DNA of 64,000 nucleotides from Polytrichum commune (lineage: Eukaryota > Streptophyta > Polytrichopsida > Polytrichales > Polytrichaceae): NCBI GenBank assembly GCA_950295325.1, contig OX485805.1, forward strand, positions 45,966,758 through 46,030,757, in the 5' to 3' direction. Both the position numbers and the translations under genes were made by a program. Positions 34,789-46,056 of the stretch are shown here, in pieces (positions within the stretch are counted from its first letter, which is position 1; each line of letters starts with the position of its first letter). The notes beneath the pieces are model-generated. The model was not told the origin of the DNA. It saw nothing but the letters and a program-made list of their open reading frames with translations, and did no database searches.

Positions 34789-35641
34789 TACACTCTTTAT
34801 GGTAGTCAATGTCACACACATTATTTGTGAAGGGCTTAAACTAGACGCCTAGAGGTCTCAAAGCATCACTTCGCTAATTGCACCAATAAGATTCCATTCG
34901 TCAACATAATTAACTTTTCTAAGTGAAAAAATAACTACATTATGACATTTAGAGTGGCACATTAAGATACTTTAAATGATAGTTTTGTGTTTTAGTATGC
35001 AAGGGGAAGATGTTTTTGAGCATACAAATGGCAAGTGTCATGTGTTTGCATTTTAATATGCAAGAGGAAGATATCATCAAGCAAATTGATGTCTCATTTG
35101 TGTACACTTTAGTCAACTTTGTAGAGTATTGTGTAGCATAGGCATATACCCCATAACACTATTGGACATACTCATGCCAAAATATTAGTAAATGTACTTA
35201 ACCGTCAAGTGTTCTTGGAAACATATGGTGAAGTTGTTAGTGTAACCTACGCTAGTAAAAACTATGTTAAAAAAATATCGCGGCTAAAATCGTCTGCGGT
35301 TCTTTTGACTGGCTTGATCTGCAATCGCTACACGACTGCGATGTTTTTTTTTTTATTGAAATTTTAATTTTTTAGGGGGTGTAATATACTTGTGAAAAGG
35401 TATTTTCAAGACCTTTCCAACAACATATTACACGCCGTCAATTTCCAAAAAAATTATTCACTAAACCAAAAAAACAAATTTGCAGTTGTTTAGAGATTGC
35501 AGATCAGGTTGGTCAAAAGAACCGCAACCAATTTCGGGTGTGGGTTTTTTTGACATAGTTTTCTACTAGTGCTTATGTACGCCTCAAAATAGGGTAAGTG
35601 ACACTATTACAAATGTGACACTAAATACCATAAACGGTGTA
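34789..35641. mobile_element. TACACCGTTT-family element carrying a nested insertion
   Basis: Starts 'tacactctttatggtagtca' and ends inverted 'gacactaaataccataaacg' plus 'gtgta'. Interior words (gaagggcttaaactagacgc, atgcaaggggaagatgtttt, ctcatgccaaaatattagta) match 46057-46601. Removing 35250-35571 leaves about 530 bp, close to the 545 bp of that copy. Confidence 0.7.
35250..35571. mobile_element. CACTA-like MITE nested in a repeat
   Basis: The right end, inverted, is CACTAGTAGAAAACTATG, typical of CACTA/EnSpm elements. The left end is a worn CGCTAGTAAAAACTATG. Inverted similarity continues about 90 bp inward (gcggttcttttgac, gatctgcaatc). The 3-bp flanks are CTA and CTT. It is 322 bp with no coding capacity. 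Confidence 0.75.
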
Positions 35642-36894
35642 CTTCCTTTTATCGAATCATCATAAAACGATCACTTGGAATGAAAGGTAACATAACATGA
35701 AAGTCCACCGACTGTGATATTCATGAGAACATGGCCTTTGGTGTTTGAAAGTACACTTAACAACTACAATTTTTGATAATAAGAATTTTTTTAGGGAGAA
35801 TATGGAACACAATTTGAGCACCACGATGTAAGTATAGTTTTGCAATGGAATTCGCTTGCCATCATGGGGTAGTGAGGAATTTAAGGTAGACACGATGTAA
35901 GCATTTGTCATCACAATTATGATATTGTTCTACTATGTCTTTCTATGTAGATAGGTCCACTTTAGTCACATTGTTTATCCATTGCGCTTTCATGTGTCAC
36001 ATGCATGAATTGTCATGGACCTCTCATGAAGTTTCGTGGAAACACTACCCATGATCGTTCGAAGTTTGAAGACACTTGGTCATAATAAGCACACAAGTGT
36101 CACTCATGGACATACATTGATATTGAAAAACTTAACTACCAAAAACTTAAAAAACAATTTATGTAGGTTGTTGATCAATGCGTGGTTGATTCGAACTACA
36201 TTCTTTATGATAATATTGTGGGTGCATATGTATAGTGTGAATTATGCTTTTCTTCCTTGAATTTTGGTTCAAAGTTTGCACACCATCACGCATGAAAATA
36301 GCATGCGATGTTAAATAAATTGGAATCCTCAACGATTTATAATGTTTTCATTCTTTCAGTTTTGGATGTGGGTTAGGTATAAATAATTGAAAGCATATGA
36401 ACTTGTGCAAATTCAACGAGCATAAACTCACTTCTCAAGTTTTAAAATTCAAAGGAAAAGTCATAAAAAAATCAGCATAAAGGTGTTTCTTGAAGGTATA
36501 TATGCAACAAATCTTTAAACAAGTCATTGATCTTTAAAATAAATTGTTTGTTTGTGAAATACAAACAAATGTTAGATGAGAAACTATTCTGAGTTTCTTG
36601 GACCTCCAATGTTATATAATATTGGTTGGTAAATAGTGTGCACCCACCATATTATCCCCATCGATTTTAGTATTGGTTCCTTGTTATTAGTGTGGCCCAC
36701 AATTGTTACTAAACATAATCCGTGTAGCTAGTCCAATTTAAATTGTGTATGTGGACATGGTGAAGGACAACTACCAATTTGTAAGATTAGTGGCTAAAGA
36801 GATGATGAAGTTCCAGTTTGTAGAATATGAATTCCAATGGAGCAAAGGTTAACAATTTGGGACATCCTTAGGGGACATAACTATGAACATAAAT
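35642..36894. other. non-coding interval
   Basis: Open frames at 35660-35914 (-) and 36036-36260 (+) have no motif or splice context. Nothing was recognised. Confidence 0.35.
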
Positions 36895-37345
36895 TGATAT
36901 GCACTAGTTGGACCTTATGACACTTGGCGACCAAGCGCACTTACTAATATCTTGGCATGAGCATGTTCAATAGTGTTATGAGGTGTAAACCTATGTTATA
37001 GGGTCTACAAGTTGACTACAGTGTGCACAAATGACACTTGGCATTAGGAAGCTCAAGACTATCTTCCTCTTGTAATATGTAAACACATAACAATTGTCAT
37101 TAGTATGCTCAATAATATCTTCCTTTTGATACTAAAACACATAACTAGCGCCTCAAGTATCTCAGAGTGCTACGTTAAATGTTATAATGTGAATTTTTTT
37201 TCACTTGGAAAAGGTTACTTAGGTTAACGAATAGTATCATATTGGCAATTAGAAGATGTGACAATTTGAGACCTCTAGGTGTCTAGTTTAGGTCCTTCGC
37301 AAATGATGTACATGACACTAAATACCATAGATGGTGTAGTTATGT
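36895..37345. repeat. TACACCGTTT-family element, partial
   Basis: Interior words shared with 1600-2190 and 46380-46500 (cacttggcgaccaagcgcac, gagcatgttcaatagtgtta, gacacttggcatt). The right end 'gacactaaataccatagatg' plus 'gtgta' at 37316-37340. The left inverted end is lost. Confidence 0.6.
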
Positions 37346-37704
37346 ACACTATTTTTTGTAATTAAGTTGTCTTTGCGAATAAGTTTCCTCCTTACCCATG
37401 CAAATTACCTTGGGTCAAAATCAGAATACGAAAACTTATAACTTTTGTTTCATCAAATATTTGGAAACCATGATTACAAAACAATACATATATTCTGACT
37501 GTGGTAATAAACATTCAAAATAGTGTGGAATGTCAATAAATTAGTGTGGGTCTTCCTAATTGCACATTTTAGTGAAGGTCATCCTCCATTGGTGACGCTA
37601 CTAGAGCTTGTCCCAAAAGGATTCTTTTTGTAGCTGATGAAATTACTGGAAGAGATAAGGATATTATGTTGATTCAAGGTGCTCATAGAGATCACATGCA
37701 TGAC
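37346..37704. other. short non-coding spacer
   Basis: Nothing recognised on either strand. Confidence 0.3.
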
Positions 37705-37707
37705 TTA

Positions 37708-38210
37708 GGGCCACTCCACACACGAGCCAAGAGCCGTGACCATGAAATTATGAGAGCTAAAAAGGAAGTGTCCAAAGGCCGTCCCAACACACCTCCAAAA
37801 TCATATATTATGGTCACAGACCCTCAATTGTAGTGTGAAGTCATATGTGACTGGGCCCTCAACCAAATGCTATTTCAATGAATTTCTATTCATGCGGGTC
37901 CTCACACATGATATAATAGAATAAATCAACGGTTGTGAGCATTCGGAGTGGCATGGTCTCTTGGTTTTGTGTTAGGCCTACCTTCAAGAGGTGGTTTTTG
38001 AAAATAATCCAAGTGACCATGAAACATGATCCATTTGATGCCATGTAGGAATCCATGTAGACTTTCCATCCATCTTGCATTCACACACATACTCTGTTGG
38101 TCCCTCAAGGGTAGTGTGAAGCGAACTTGGACTGGCTCCGCCTTTTCCACCAATGAGAGTGCTTGAAGTGTAATGGTCACGGGCTCTCAGTCTCGTGTGT
38201 GAGGTGGCCC
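37708..38210 (-). mobile_element. Tourist/PIF-like MITE, best-preserved copy
   Basis: 503 bp between perfect TTA duplications (37705-37707, 38211-38213). Ends are GGGCCACTCCACACACGAGC and, inverted, 'tctcgtgtgtgaggtggccc'. It matches 27643-28123 along its whole length and 15901-16400 inverted. Several minus frames in it are common to all copies and represent no protein. Confidence 0.85.
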
Positions 38211-38213
38211 TTA

Positions 38214-38960
38214 GGTTCATTATTGCATAGGGGGTGCCCTAGGTAAATTGCAATTGTTCCTTTTGTACGATGACATTGTTATTTAAAAAAATTGGTTGGT
38301 TGTTCCTTCCCACAAACCTCATAACTATATCGATGCATATGATTGGAAGGAAAGCATGCACGTTTGTCGAATTATGATCTCATACAAACTGTGTCATGTT
38401 ACAGGGAAACGTGTTGACAAGGAGAACAAGCTCTCAATACAGGAATTAGAATTATAGTCAACACAGACACACAATATTATCCAAGAATTTGAGTAGGCGA
38501 TGATACTGATGTGAGCTTGCACATGAGCAAACATAACAACACTGAAACAAAGATCTTCGGAGTTGCATGATTTGGGGATAATTTGTTAGCACAAAATAGC
38601 AAGGGTCAGGGAAAAGTGGGCAGCTAAAATTTGGATTGTGGGCGATTCAAAATGAATTGGTTGTGCTCGAAAGATTTTTTTATAACTTCACACCTGCTGC
38701 ACTCTTACAAATAATTTTCCATCACTGACATGAACTATCTGCCTTCTGTGAAGAAGTTAAAAGCATGTTTGATAAACCCTGTCGTGGAAAGTAAGTTATC
38801 CTTTGAAGGACATGAGCAACCACCTAGTCTTTAGAGGTGCATTGTGTTCTTGGTGTGTTAGTTGAGAAACTTTCTGGTTTCAAGACATACTATGGATATG
38901 GACAAGCGAGGCCCATCAACTCCCTCGTGGCTCCCAAGAAGTTTTCATCTTCAACAACTT
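38214..38960. other. non-coding interval
   Basis: No exon or repeat family was recognised. Confidence 0.35.
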
Positions 38961-39357
38961 AAGGCCGGTTTAGAATATGGTGAAGAAGTGCACCGGTTAG
39001 TCAAGGATTTCAACCCATGACAAGGTTATTTGAGGCAATGCTTGGTATGGTGGACAAGATGGACATTTAAAAAAAAGAAAACATGCCTAAAGTTGGAGTT
39101 CTCTGGAGGTCAAGTTTCTTGTCCGAGGCTTTGAAGTTGCCCAAGAAACTTGACCTCCAGAGACCTCCCCTTGCAAAAAGTGTTGCCATGTTGGCAACCA
39201 TGTCATTTTTTCATCCATTCTTGAAGATGTCCACTGGAGAAGACTTGGGAGTAGTGTGAACTTAGGTTGATGAAGAACCTCTTTTGTAGCCAATCATATT
39301 GCTCCATTCCCCTAAATTCTCGACCAATGCGCTTCACCATAGTCTAAACTGGTCCTT
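38961..39357. mobile_element. inverted-repeat element with an internal hairpin
   Basis: The left end 'aaggccggtttagaatatgg' plus 'tgaag' is answered by the inverse of 'cttcaccatagtctaaactg' plus 'gtcctta'. Inner parts also pair (gcaccggttagtcaag against ctcgaccaatgcgc). It is about 397 bp. A single right end of this type occurs at 5749-5795. The internal hairpin at 39100-39163 is described separately. Confidence 0.65.
39100..39163. other. perfect 22-bp hairpin with 20-nt loop
   Basis: TCTCTGGAGGTCAAGTTTCT at 39100 plus TG pairs without mismatch with 39142-39163 (caagaaacttgacctccaga plus ga). The loop is 39122-39141. A 22-bp perfect stem is long for chance. It could be a recent inverted duplication in the transposon or a small-RNA precursor. 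Confidence 0.85.
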
Positions 39358-39654
39358 ACATGTTTCCAAGAGATTCTTCACCATCTTTATTGTACAAGTT
39401 TCTTCATGATATGTTCCGATTTTTGACAATTGAATAAATTATTACTAGAGATCACCTAGCTGTTGGCTACAGGCATCAAATCCTTCAAGTACTCAATTTT
39501 GGGTCTCACATCTATCTCCTAGTTTCTTTTGCTACTTCACACTTTGTCATATGCATGACTTGCTGCAAAGCAAGCCTGTATGATACTCACTCCATTTCTA
39601 ATTACTAGCTAGAATAGAGTGAAACCCCAAAAGGGGTAGTAGGATGTGGGCGAA
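39358..39654. other. short non-coding spacer
   Basis: Nothing recognised. Confidence 0.3.
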
Positions 39655-40445
39655 GAGGCTCTTCATTCATTCTTACTTCTGTGGGAGTTGATGTTTATAT
39701 CCATCTATCTATCTATTTATTTACCTATTTCAATGGCTAAATTTTTTCTCCCTCTTGAGTAGAACTGATATAGAACCAATTTGCAATGCGGGAATAAATA
39801 CATGAGGTCATGCACCTTGGAGTTGCTTCTGAAGGAGAAATTTGGTACAAATATGAAATTGGACGTGCTCTTCATTCATGCTTACTTCTACAGGAGCTGA
39901 TGTTTTAATCTCCGTACGTGACTCTCTATTTGGACATAATTAATTATATTTCCCTCAAGTTTTGCCACGTGTCGATCTTATATTGTTATATTGGTTGAGA
40001 CCCTCCTGAATCTCACGTGGAAACTACATTCTGGCACTAGCAAAGATGAAATAGAGCGCCTTCTACAAGTATCTAACTCTCAATCTATCTATCTATCTAG
40101 TCTGCTGCTGCTTTGTTCTTGAGAGCAGAATCAATCGACAAGCAGATTGTCTGCGACATGGATATATTACATGAGGTCATGCACCTTGCAGTTGCTCCTC
40201 AGGATCTCAAGTTAAATTTTCGATATGAAAATGAAAATGGACATGCTCTTCATTCATGCTTGGTTCTACTGGAGCCAATGTTCATACCTATCTATATATA
40301 CTATATATATTTTACCGGCTGCAAGTTTGGTCTTTGGAGTAGAATCAATGTACAACCAGTTTGGGATGCGGGAAAATTACGTAAGCTCCTGCACCTTGCA
40401 ATTGCTGATACTCATGGTCTTGAGTCGAAATTCGGTTCGAAAACA
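39655..40445 (-). repeat. three degenerate tandem copies of the F-box gene A 3' end
   Basis: Each copy, read on the minus strand, contains a decayed end of the coding frame, then 'gcaaggtgcatgacctcatg'-type 3' flank, 'ttgattctactc' and a CTAT microsatellite. Copies lie at about 40445-40340 (true gene end), 40270-40115 and 39905-39755. The microsatellite tracts are near 39702, 40084 and 40290. Copies 2 and 3 carry no usable coding sequence. The plus frame 40113-40655 is antisense to this. Confidence 0.7.
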
Positions 40446-42917
40446 AAACTGGACAGGCACCCCGGTTCGAATCTGCTGTCTGTAACATCGCTCCATGTTT
40501 TCGTGCACATGTCATACATGAGCATGAGAATCGTGTCAGTGCGATCTACAAGCATGAGTTCATCAGCTTCCTCATTGTATGAGGCACCCTTGAACAAGTC
40601 TTTTCTCTCGCCAAGCACCAGAAGCACGTGCCTGCACGCAAACACGCGCCAGTAGTAAGCTCGCAACTGGTCTGGTCTTGGGTGGTGGCAAAATTCCCTC
40701 CATCTTAGGGTTAGGGTTTGGAGCTCCAAAACAACGCCACAATCCAGGTCGAGAACAAACACCAGGCGGCCATCGTTTGCCCCAGCCGGGAAGAACCCTT
40801 GGTCTTGATGAACACCGTTGCGAATCTCATGTAGACGCGGCACAAGGTTTGAGATTGACACACCGGGCTGCAGGTCCCATGTGTGTAAGAATCCGCGGTT
40901 ACAATCCAGTAGAATGTAGCGGCCGTTGGCACAACTATATTGAGGTCGAAGACATCTTTCCCACTTATCTGTGTTTGGGAGACACCTCTCCCATTTGTTT
41001 GTGTGCAATAAACACCGAACCCATGTGTTTGTGTTTGAGTTGAAAATGTAAAAATATCGGGGCTCAGTTGCAATGAGATTCTCTGCGCAAAGCAACAACT
41101 ATGCAAGTCAAGGTGAAGGTCATCAAAAAGAAGAAGAATAAAAGAAAACAATGAACATCGGTGTTATCACCGATGTGAATTTGAACTTGTTAAGGTGGGT
41201 TCCATGTATGCTACTCGCCCACCAAACTTTGGTGCGAGTAAGGACAAATGTAGATGAAATCTAGTGGGGTAGGATTCATATGAGCCAACCCACCTAGAAC
41301 ACCCTGTTATCTGTAGTGTTTAATAGATGCCTGAAGTCTAGTGGCCCATGGTCACGGCCCTTCACATTCTAATAGACAGTCAAAATGTGGTTGATTGGTT
41401 GCTTGCTTTTGTTATTTTCATGAGAACACATCTAACCCACTATTATCTAGAATCTAGTGGTTCAACGACAGACATGGAAACCCACCGTTAGTCAGCTGCT
41501 CAAGGGTTACCCCCTTAATACAAGGTTGGTTGTAAGGTGAAGATCCTCAACAGTCTGAAGATTCACCTTAATGAGTATTTGCAGAAGAGAGCTCAAAGGA
41601 TTCGCTGAGTTAGCGTAGACCTCAATGATTTATTTACAAGATGCCGCCATTTTAGGTATTCACAATTTTGAATACCATAACTTATCATATTTTCATATGT
41701 TTGAAGGCTGTCATGTCCTGTGGAATAGACATGATGGGACCCTTGCATGATCGACTTCTGATATAAAAGTTGACCAACATGCCCCCAAAAAACAAAAAAT
41801 TAAACCAACCACCAAATTGGATCTCATTTGCCTGATTGATCGGGCATGGACTGGTAAATTTGTTCAAATTTGCCTAGTTGGCCGGTTCATTTTCCAGTTT
41901 TCGGGTTCTCTCACAAATCTGGTCAAGTTTGAAAAGAGGAAAAGTTCTCATCTGACCCCGAACTGGGTCTAACTGTTGTCATATTGCATCATATCCAGGA
42001 ATGACAACATTGGAGTAGAGTGAATAAGCGTCAAAACCCCTGGTTGCAATGAACCCACTGAGCAGTCGAGCTGCAGCAAACTCCCTTGTCAACATTCAAC
42101 ATACAGACATGTAAGACCGACCGATCGATCGAGTACCTACATAACATTCTTTAGCAACACTCATATGTTCACTTATTATATACTTTTGATCTTAACACCT
42201 TACAGTATTCGATTCAATCAGAAATCAGAGGAACCTACAACAATCTCGAATGTTTGATGTATGGAGATCTCTTTACATTATTCTCCACCAGGCCCAGTAG
42301 TAGGTGAAAATATCTGGGTGATTCAACTGAAGAACGTTATGTCTTAACTTACCTTTGCAGAAGATGGAATACTGCCTCGATTCCGAGTCCACCACCATCA
42401 GAAACACGGCGGGCATAGCGTGCACTCCATGCAGACAGGGAAGCTCGCGCCACACTTGTATGAGTGGGTTGCACACAATGACCTGAACCAGAAGCTGTGG
42501 TGGCCCTGCAGATGCATTCAAGTTCATGTGCAAACCGAGCTTCGCAAAGCACAGTAAGCCTCCGTCGGCGGCCACTGGAACGGGGTCGGAGAAGGGCAGG
42601 TAGTGAAGGGGAAGGCCATGCCACCTCCTCCGGCTCTGGCTACCTGTCGAGTCCGATAATGTTGTTGACGTGCTGTAGGCATCAAACACCCAAACGCGCT
42701 TTGGCTGCGCCCTCCAATTCTCCATCACGACCGCGATATCGTTCCTCGCGCGGTGGTGCTTCGTATCCCTCAAAGCGTGCTGGAAATCGGCCGAGGCGAT
42801 GGCCGAGTGCCAGTGCTTGGAGAGCGTCCGGAGCTGCACTATGCAATGGAGCGGCAACCGCGCGAATATCAATTCCAACAAGATGTTCGGCAACGTGCTC
42901 CAGAGCTTCGGGTCCAT
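40412..42917 (-). CDS. F-box protein, gene A (two exons)
   Basis: Exon 1 is 42917-42353 and exon 2 41082-40412; the joined frame is 411 codons plus TGA. The donor AAAG|GTAAGT (42353/42352) and acceptor TTTGCGCAG|AG (41083/41082) give a phase-1 intron of 1270 bp. The ATG at 42917 starts MDPKLWSTLPNILLELIFAR, an F-box at about residues 3-45 (LP...LEL.FARLPLHC...LSKHW). The middle carries VAADGGLLCFAK, a common F-box-associated turn. Exon 2 forms the substrate-side domain with three decapeptide repeats (TNKWERCLPN type), ANGRYILLD and GFFPAGANDGRL. F-box proteins dock on SKP1 in an SCF ubiquitin ligase; the target is unknown. Paralogue B lies 9 kb upstream on the same strand. An in-frame GTG upstream belongs to a likely 5'-UTR intron end (CAG|GCAAC at 42942/42941). 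Confidence 0.88.
41194..41294. mobile_element. short hairpin element in intron 1 of gene A
   Basis: 'aggtgggttccatgtatgct' on the left is answered by the inverse of 'cctaggattcatatgagccaacccacct'-type sequence on the right ('tgagccaacccacct' ends it). Wording resembles the Tourist-like element at 48278-48399. It lies in the intron close to the acceptor of exon 2. Confidence 0.5.
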
Positions 42918-42941
42918 AGTGGACGTCGGAGTAGTTGTTGC

Positions 42942-43004
42942 CTGCGTCCACACCAAATCATAAGGCACTAGATGGGTCTTTTAGTTCTCGTTACAACCAG
43001 CCCA
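42942..43004 (-). promoter_or_regulatory. probable 5'-UTR intron acceptor of gene A
   Basis: On the minus strand 'gatttggtgtggacgcag|GCAACAAC' stands 24 bases before the ATG. Gene B has the same CAG|GCAAC 12 bases before its ATG. The donor of this intron was not located; the upstream DNA is occupied by a dispersed repeat. Confidence 0.55.
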
Positions 43005-43330
43005 CTTCTTCTATGATGTGGAACACAAGATTAGCTCGAGATGGTTAGCAAAATTTCCAAATTAAGGCCGTAGCTCTTTTCCGCATAATTTTCGGAGCTC
43101 CTACGAACATCTTGTTCATTATGAAAGTGAAGGTTCTCATGCTCATTAAATGGTTGTATAGGTCCCTCCTGGGCGCCAATTATGTTGACAATGGAACCTA
43201 GAATGGTGATCGTATTTTGAACATGCAATCCACTTTCTTTCAAACACATGTCTTTTTGATATCTGTCAAGCCATACCAAAACACATGCAGCTAAAATGTA
43301 GGTGTTTGAATAAGATATGTAATCAGATTA
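43005..43330 (-). repeat. 0.38-kb dispersed repeat upstream of gene A
   Basis: Words 'cccacttcttctatgatgtg', 'gagatggttagcaaa', 'tatgaaagtgaaggttctca', 'tgctcattaaatggttgtat', 'acacatgtctttttgatatc' are the reverse of 51140-51470. It sits directly in front of gene A, so it either lies in the 5'-UTR intron or has displaced promoter DNA. Confidence 0.65.
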
Positions 43331-43974
43331 GGCATGTCTACGTTAGCGCGATTCGTGACTCAATCGCACAAGAGACCCCACTAAAAGGTGGCAACAACTA
43401 GTAGACACAAATGTTCTTCATTCACGCTTGCTTCCACGACAAGCTGAGGTTTATGTCTATCTATTTCAAGTGCACATAATGTTATGCAACCATGGCCTAC
43501 CTTGTATTTGTGTTTTTAGAGTCAACAAACCTGCTCCGGGTTCACATATGAGCTCGCGGCTATGATCAAGGTGAAGCATTCCTTATTGACGCCAATTTGA
43601 CGCCAACCTTAATTATGGTGTCATCTCCCTCTACGTTTCCAGATAAAAAGCCTTGTATAATAGGGCTTGCATACCCTTAGCATGTTCAAGGCTTTACCTG
43701 GGCATAAAGCCCACATATTTCCATGCCCATGAAACTCCAATGTAAGGTTGAATAATGTTGTGCAATCTGCTTCTCATTTTATCCATGAAATTATCCTAAA
43801 TTATGTTGACATCGACCTCGAAATTACTTAAGGGGGACAAGTGCTGCAGAGGGGTTGCTGTCATCTCTCTCCGCCCATTGCATTTTTAGGCTGCTGCCTC
43901 TCGCAACCTTCTAATCTCACTACCTCCTTTCTACCAACTCAATTTTTGAAACTCAAACAATGAAAGTAGAAATG
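43331..43974. other. non-coding interval
   Basis: 43400-43460 (ttcttcattcacgcttgcttcc, tatctatttcaa) is a small outlying piece of the gene A 3' repeat. Nothing else was recognised. Confidence 0.4.
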
Positions 43975-44190
43975 GCCGCTAGTTACAGATGAACCGGTTG
44001 AGTTTGAGAAATAACCGGTTGAAGATCAAGACTTCAGGAAATTCATCGATCTTTTTAGAGGAATATGTAGAATATGCTTCAAATTAACAAAGAAAAACCA
44101 AAAGATGTCAGCACGAAACCGGTTGGACTTGGGAACACTAGGATCTCGACCGGATATGCTCAAAACCCTCCCCCCACACTGAATCCGAAC
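43975..44190 (+). mobile_element. AACCGG element, copy with two units
   Basis: 'ctagttacagatgaaccggt' is followed by two units, then 'agacttcaggaaattcatcg', 'ttttagaggaatatgtagaa', 'aaccggttggacttgggaac', 'actaggatctcgaccggata' and 'ctcaaaaccctccccc'. It is the shortest array in the family with an otherwise complete tail. Confidence 0.7.
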
Positions 44191-44945
44191 ATGTGTGATC
44201 AACCCTTAAGATTCTCCGCAAGAGCTTTAAAACCATGACGACCTAGTGCACGGCCCGGTGACTGTCCTGTCTTGAATGCAAACCCTCCTCGCTCCGCTCT
44301 ATAGGGTTTTGCATGATTCTAGGGTTCTAGGGTTTTGCATGCAACCCTATCCCTACCCAAGGAACCAAGTTGAGGGCCAAAAAGAGAGAGATTGGGGTAT
44401 AATTTACAGCACTTGACTACCCAATTAAACTACTACATCATGTTGATATAAACCTCCAAATTAGTTGGACAGTTCTTGAATTATTCTGTTATGGGCATGG
44501 CGGATGACAGAAGGCAATCACATACTTCAACCATCATACAACAACTCCAACTTTGCAAGGAAGAATACTGCTCGATATACTAGAATAAATTATCGCTCTT
44601 GATTACGTAGATCCAGATCTGCAGACTGAAGATGGCAGTTTCTGCTCGAACATCAATTCAAATGGGACAATCTCCTTATTTTGGAGGAGAATTGGGACAA
44701 AGGGGAGGGAGGGAAGTTCGGAAAGTGGCAATTTTACGCTAGACCAAAACCTGAATAGTTCAGCTAGGGTTATGTTGTGGAATAATATCATGGCCATCCA
44801 TCCTCACAATATTCTCTCCAAACTCCAAACCTGCCATTATACCGATGCCTCTCCACTAAAGTGCATCACAATTATCTGAATCATCCCTGTAGAGTAGACA
44901 AATCAAATTTGGATCTCTCCAAGGGTAGCATGAGAGGAGGCTTAC
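44191..44945. other. non-coding or UTR-like interval
   Basis: The minus frame 44797-44603 begins with ATG and is mildly coding-like, but its relation to the candidate exon 45080-44946 is unclear. A possible acceptor 'tctactctacag|GG' lies near 44892. Confidence 0.3.
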
Positions 44946-45080
44946 CGAAGAAATCTCATCCTCCCACAGATCATCAGAACCTGGGATGTCACCAAACGGA
45001 GAGTCTTCTAGTAATTCCAGTCCCTCCTGCTGATCATCTAAAGAGGATCCACACATTTCAGCCTCAGATGCCTCCATTCC
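44946..45080 (-). CDS. candidate exon of an unidentified acidic protein
   Basis: Between acceptor 'ttgcttgaggattacag' (ends 45081) and donor TCTTCG|GTAAGCC (44946/44945) lies a 135-bp frame, exactly 45 codons, reading MEASEAEMCGSSLDDQQEGL and ending DDLWEDEISS. It is acidic, with no domain I recognise. Intron-like flanks and a frame-preserving length support a real exon. The partner exons are uncertain. A 30-nt piece at about 45765-45736 (SFLGELNKKT between AG and GT) could be one upstream. The rest of the gene was not found. Confidence 0.4.
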
Positions 45081-46056
45081 CTGTAATCCTCAAGCAACAA
45101 AATCTCAACAGATTTCGAAGAGGCTAATGAAGCTTATACATTCAAATAGCGGGTAGGAAAAGAAGGCAAGACAAGACAAGACAAGCCAAGGCAAGGCAAG
45201 GCAAGGCAAGCAGCTCCAAATAAAAAGCAAGACAATCAATCTTCGGCTTTTTGGTGTCCAGGCCAAGTCAATATTGTTTTGGGGCATCGTGATGATGAAT
45301 AGCAACACAATCTGAGCAGTCATTGGGAGCCAGATATTTGTTGGCTCTGTCTGTAGGACAGAGTCTATGCATCAACTTCTTCGTTTCAAGAGCAAATTTC
45401 CTAACCACTTTGCGTTCACACTTGGACGTTACTTGTTCTTGTTATTTTTGGTCCACCTTATTTAATGTGGACTCTCTCTCTCTCTCTAATTGCTCCCTAA
45501 AATGTATTGAAAGAAATCTAGTTAACTATAGTTATTTCGGCAGTTCTTGATTATTCATTTTAAAAATTTCGAGTGATAAATGAGTAGCTTCAATCCTTGA
45601 CCTGCATTTGAGAAGAAGGTGCCCAAAATCCAAGAAAGGTTTGGTATAGTGAATAACCATGGATTGGCATGAGCAAAGTGGACAACTACAATTATAGTCT
45701 TTCATAGTAAAGGACAGAGCCTCACGGTTTACCGTTTTCTTGTTCAATTCACCCAAAAAACTCTGCAAACTTCACAACTAGTCAAGCTAAGAATGAGCTC
45801 ACCAGAAAGCTGTGCAACCTGCAAAGTCTGGAATTTTTCTTTGCTTCATGATCCAAACTGTAATTTCTGTTCATGCAAGATATTTGTGAAGACGATTTCA
45901 TGGAGTTCTTCTAACTTTAGTCTCGCAGTGAGTGCACGAGTTCAGAAATTGTGATTGGTTCCTGGCCACTGGATGGATTTATGATAGGCTTTGAAGGTAG
46001 TAGATTCTCAATTTATATTCATGGATTTTGCAACCTTCTAGTAGGCTCAGAACCAG
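45081..46056. other. probable intron or intergenic DNA with two simple repeats
   Basis: Contains (CAAGR)n at 45168-45212 and (CT)8 at 45472-45487. Minus-strand coding-like snippets near 45880-45810 and 45765-45736 have GT after them but could not be joined convincingly. Confidence 0.35.
45168..45212 (+). repeat. pentanucleotide microsatellite (CAAGR)n
   Basis: About nine units alternating from ACAAG to GCAAG. The change of unit type half-way along shows two expansion steps. Confidence 0.9.

Noticed and set aside
37886-38220. Three overlapping minus frames of 64-84 codons
   Set aside because: The same words recur in every copy of the Tourist-like family and shift frame among copies, so they are not conserved as protein.
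40113-41043. Plus frames of 180, 86 and 121 codons
   Set aside because: Antisense to exon 2 of gene A and its 3' repeats.
42353-42968. Starting F-box gene A at the GTG of 42968 (and gene B at the TTG of 52350)
   Set aside because: Plant translation starts at ATG, and both upstream stretches contain a CAG acceptor consistent with a leader intron.
42497-42971. Frames of 72-140 codons on the plus strand and other minus frames
   Set aside because: Shadows of F-box exon 1 of gene A.
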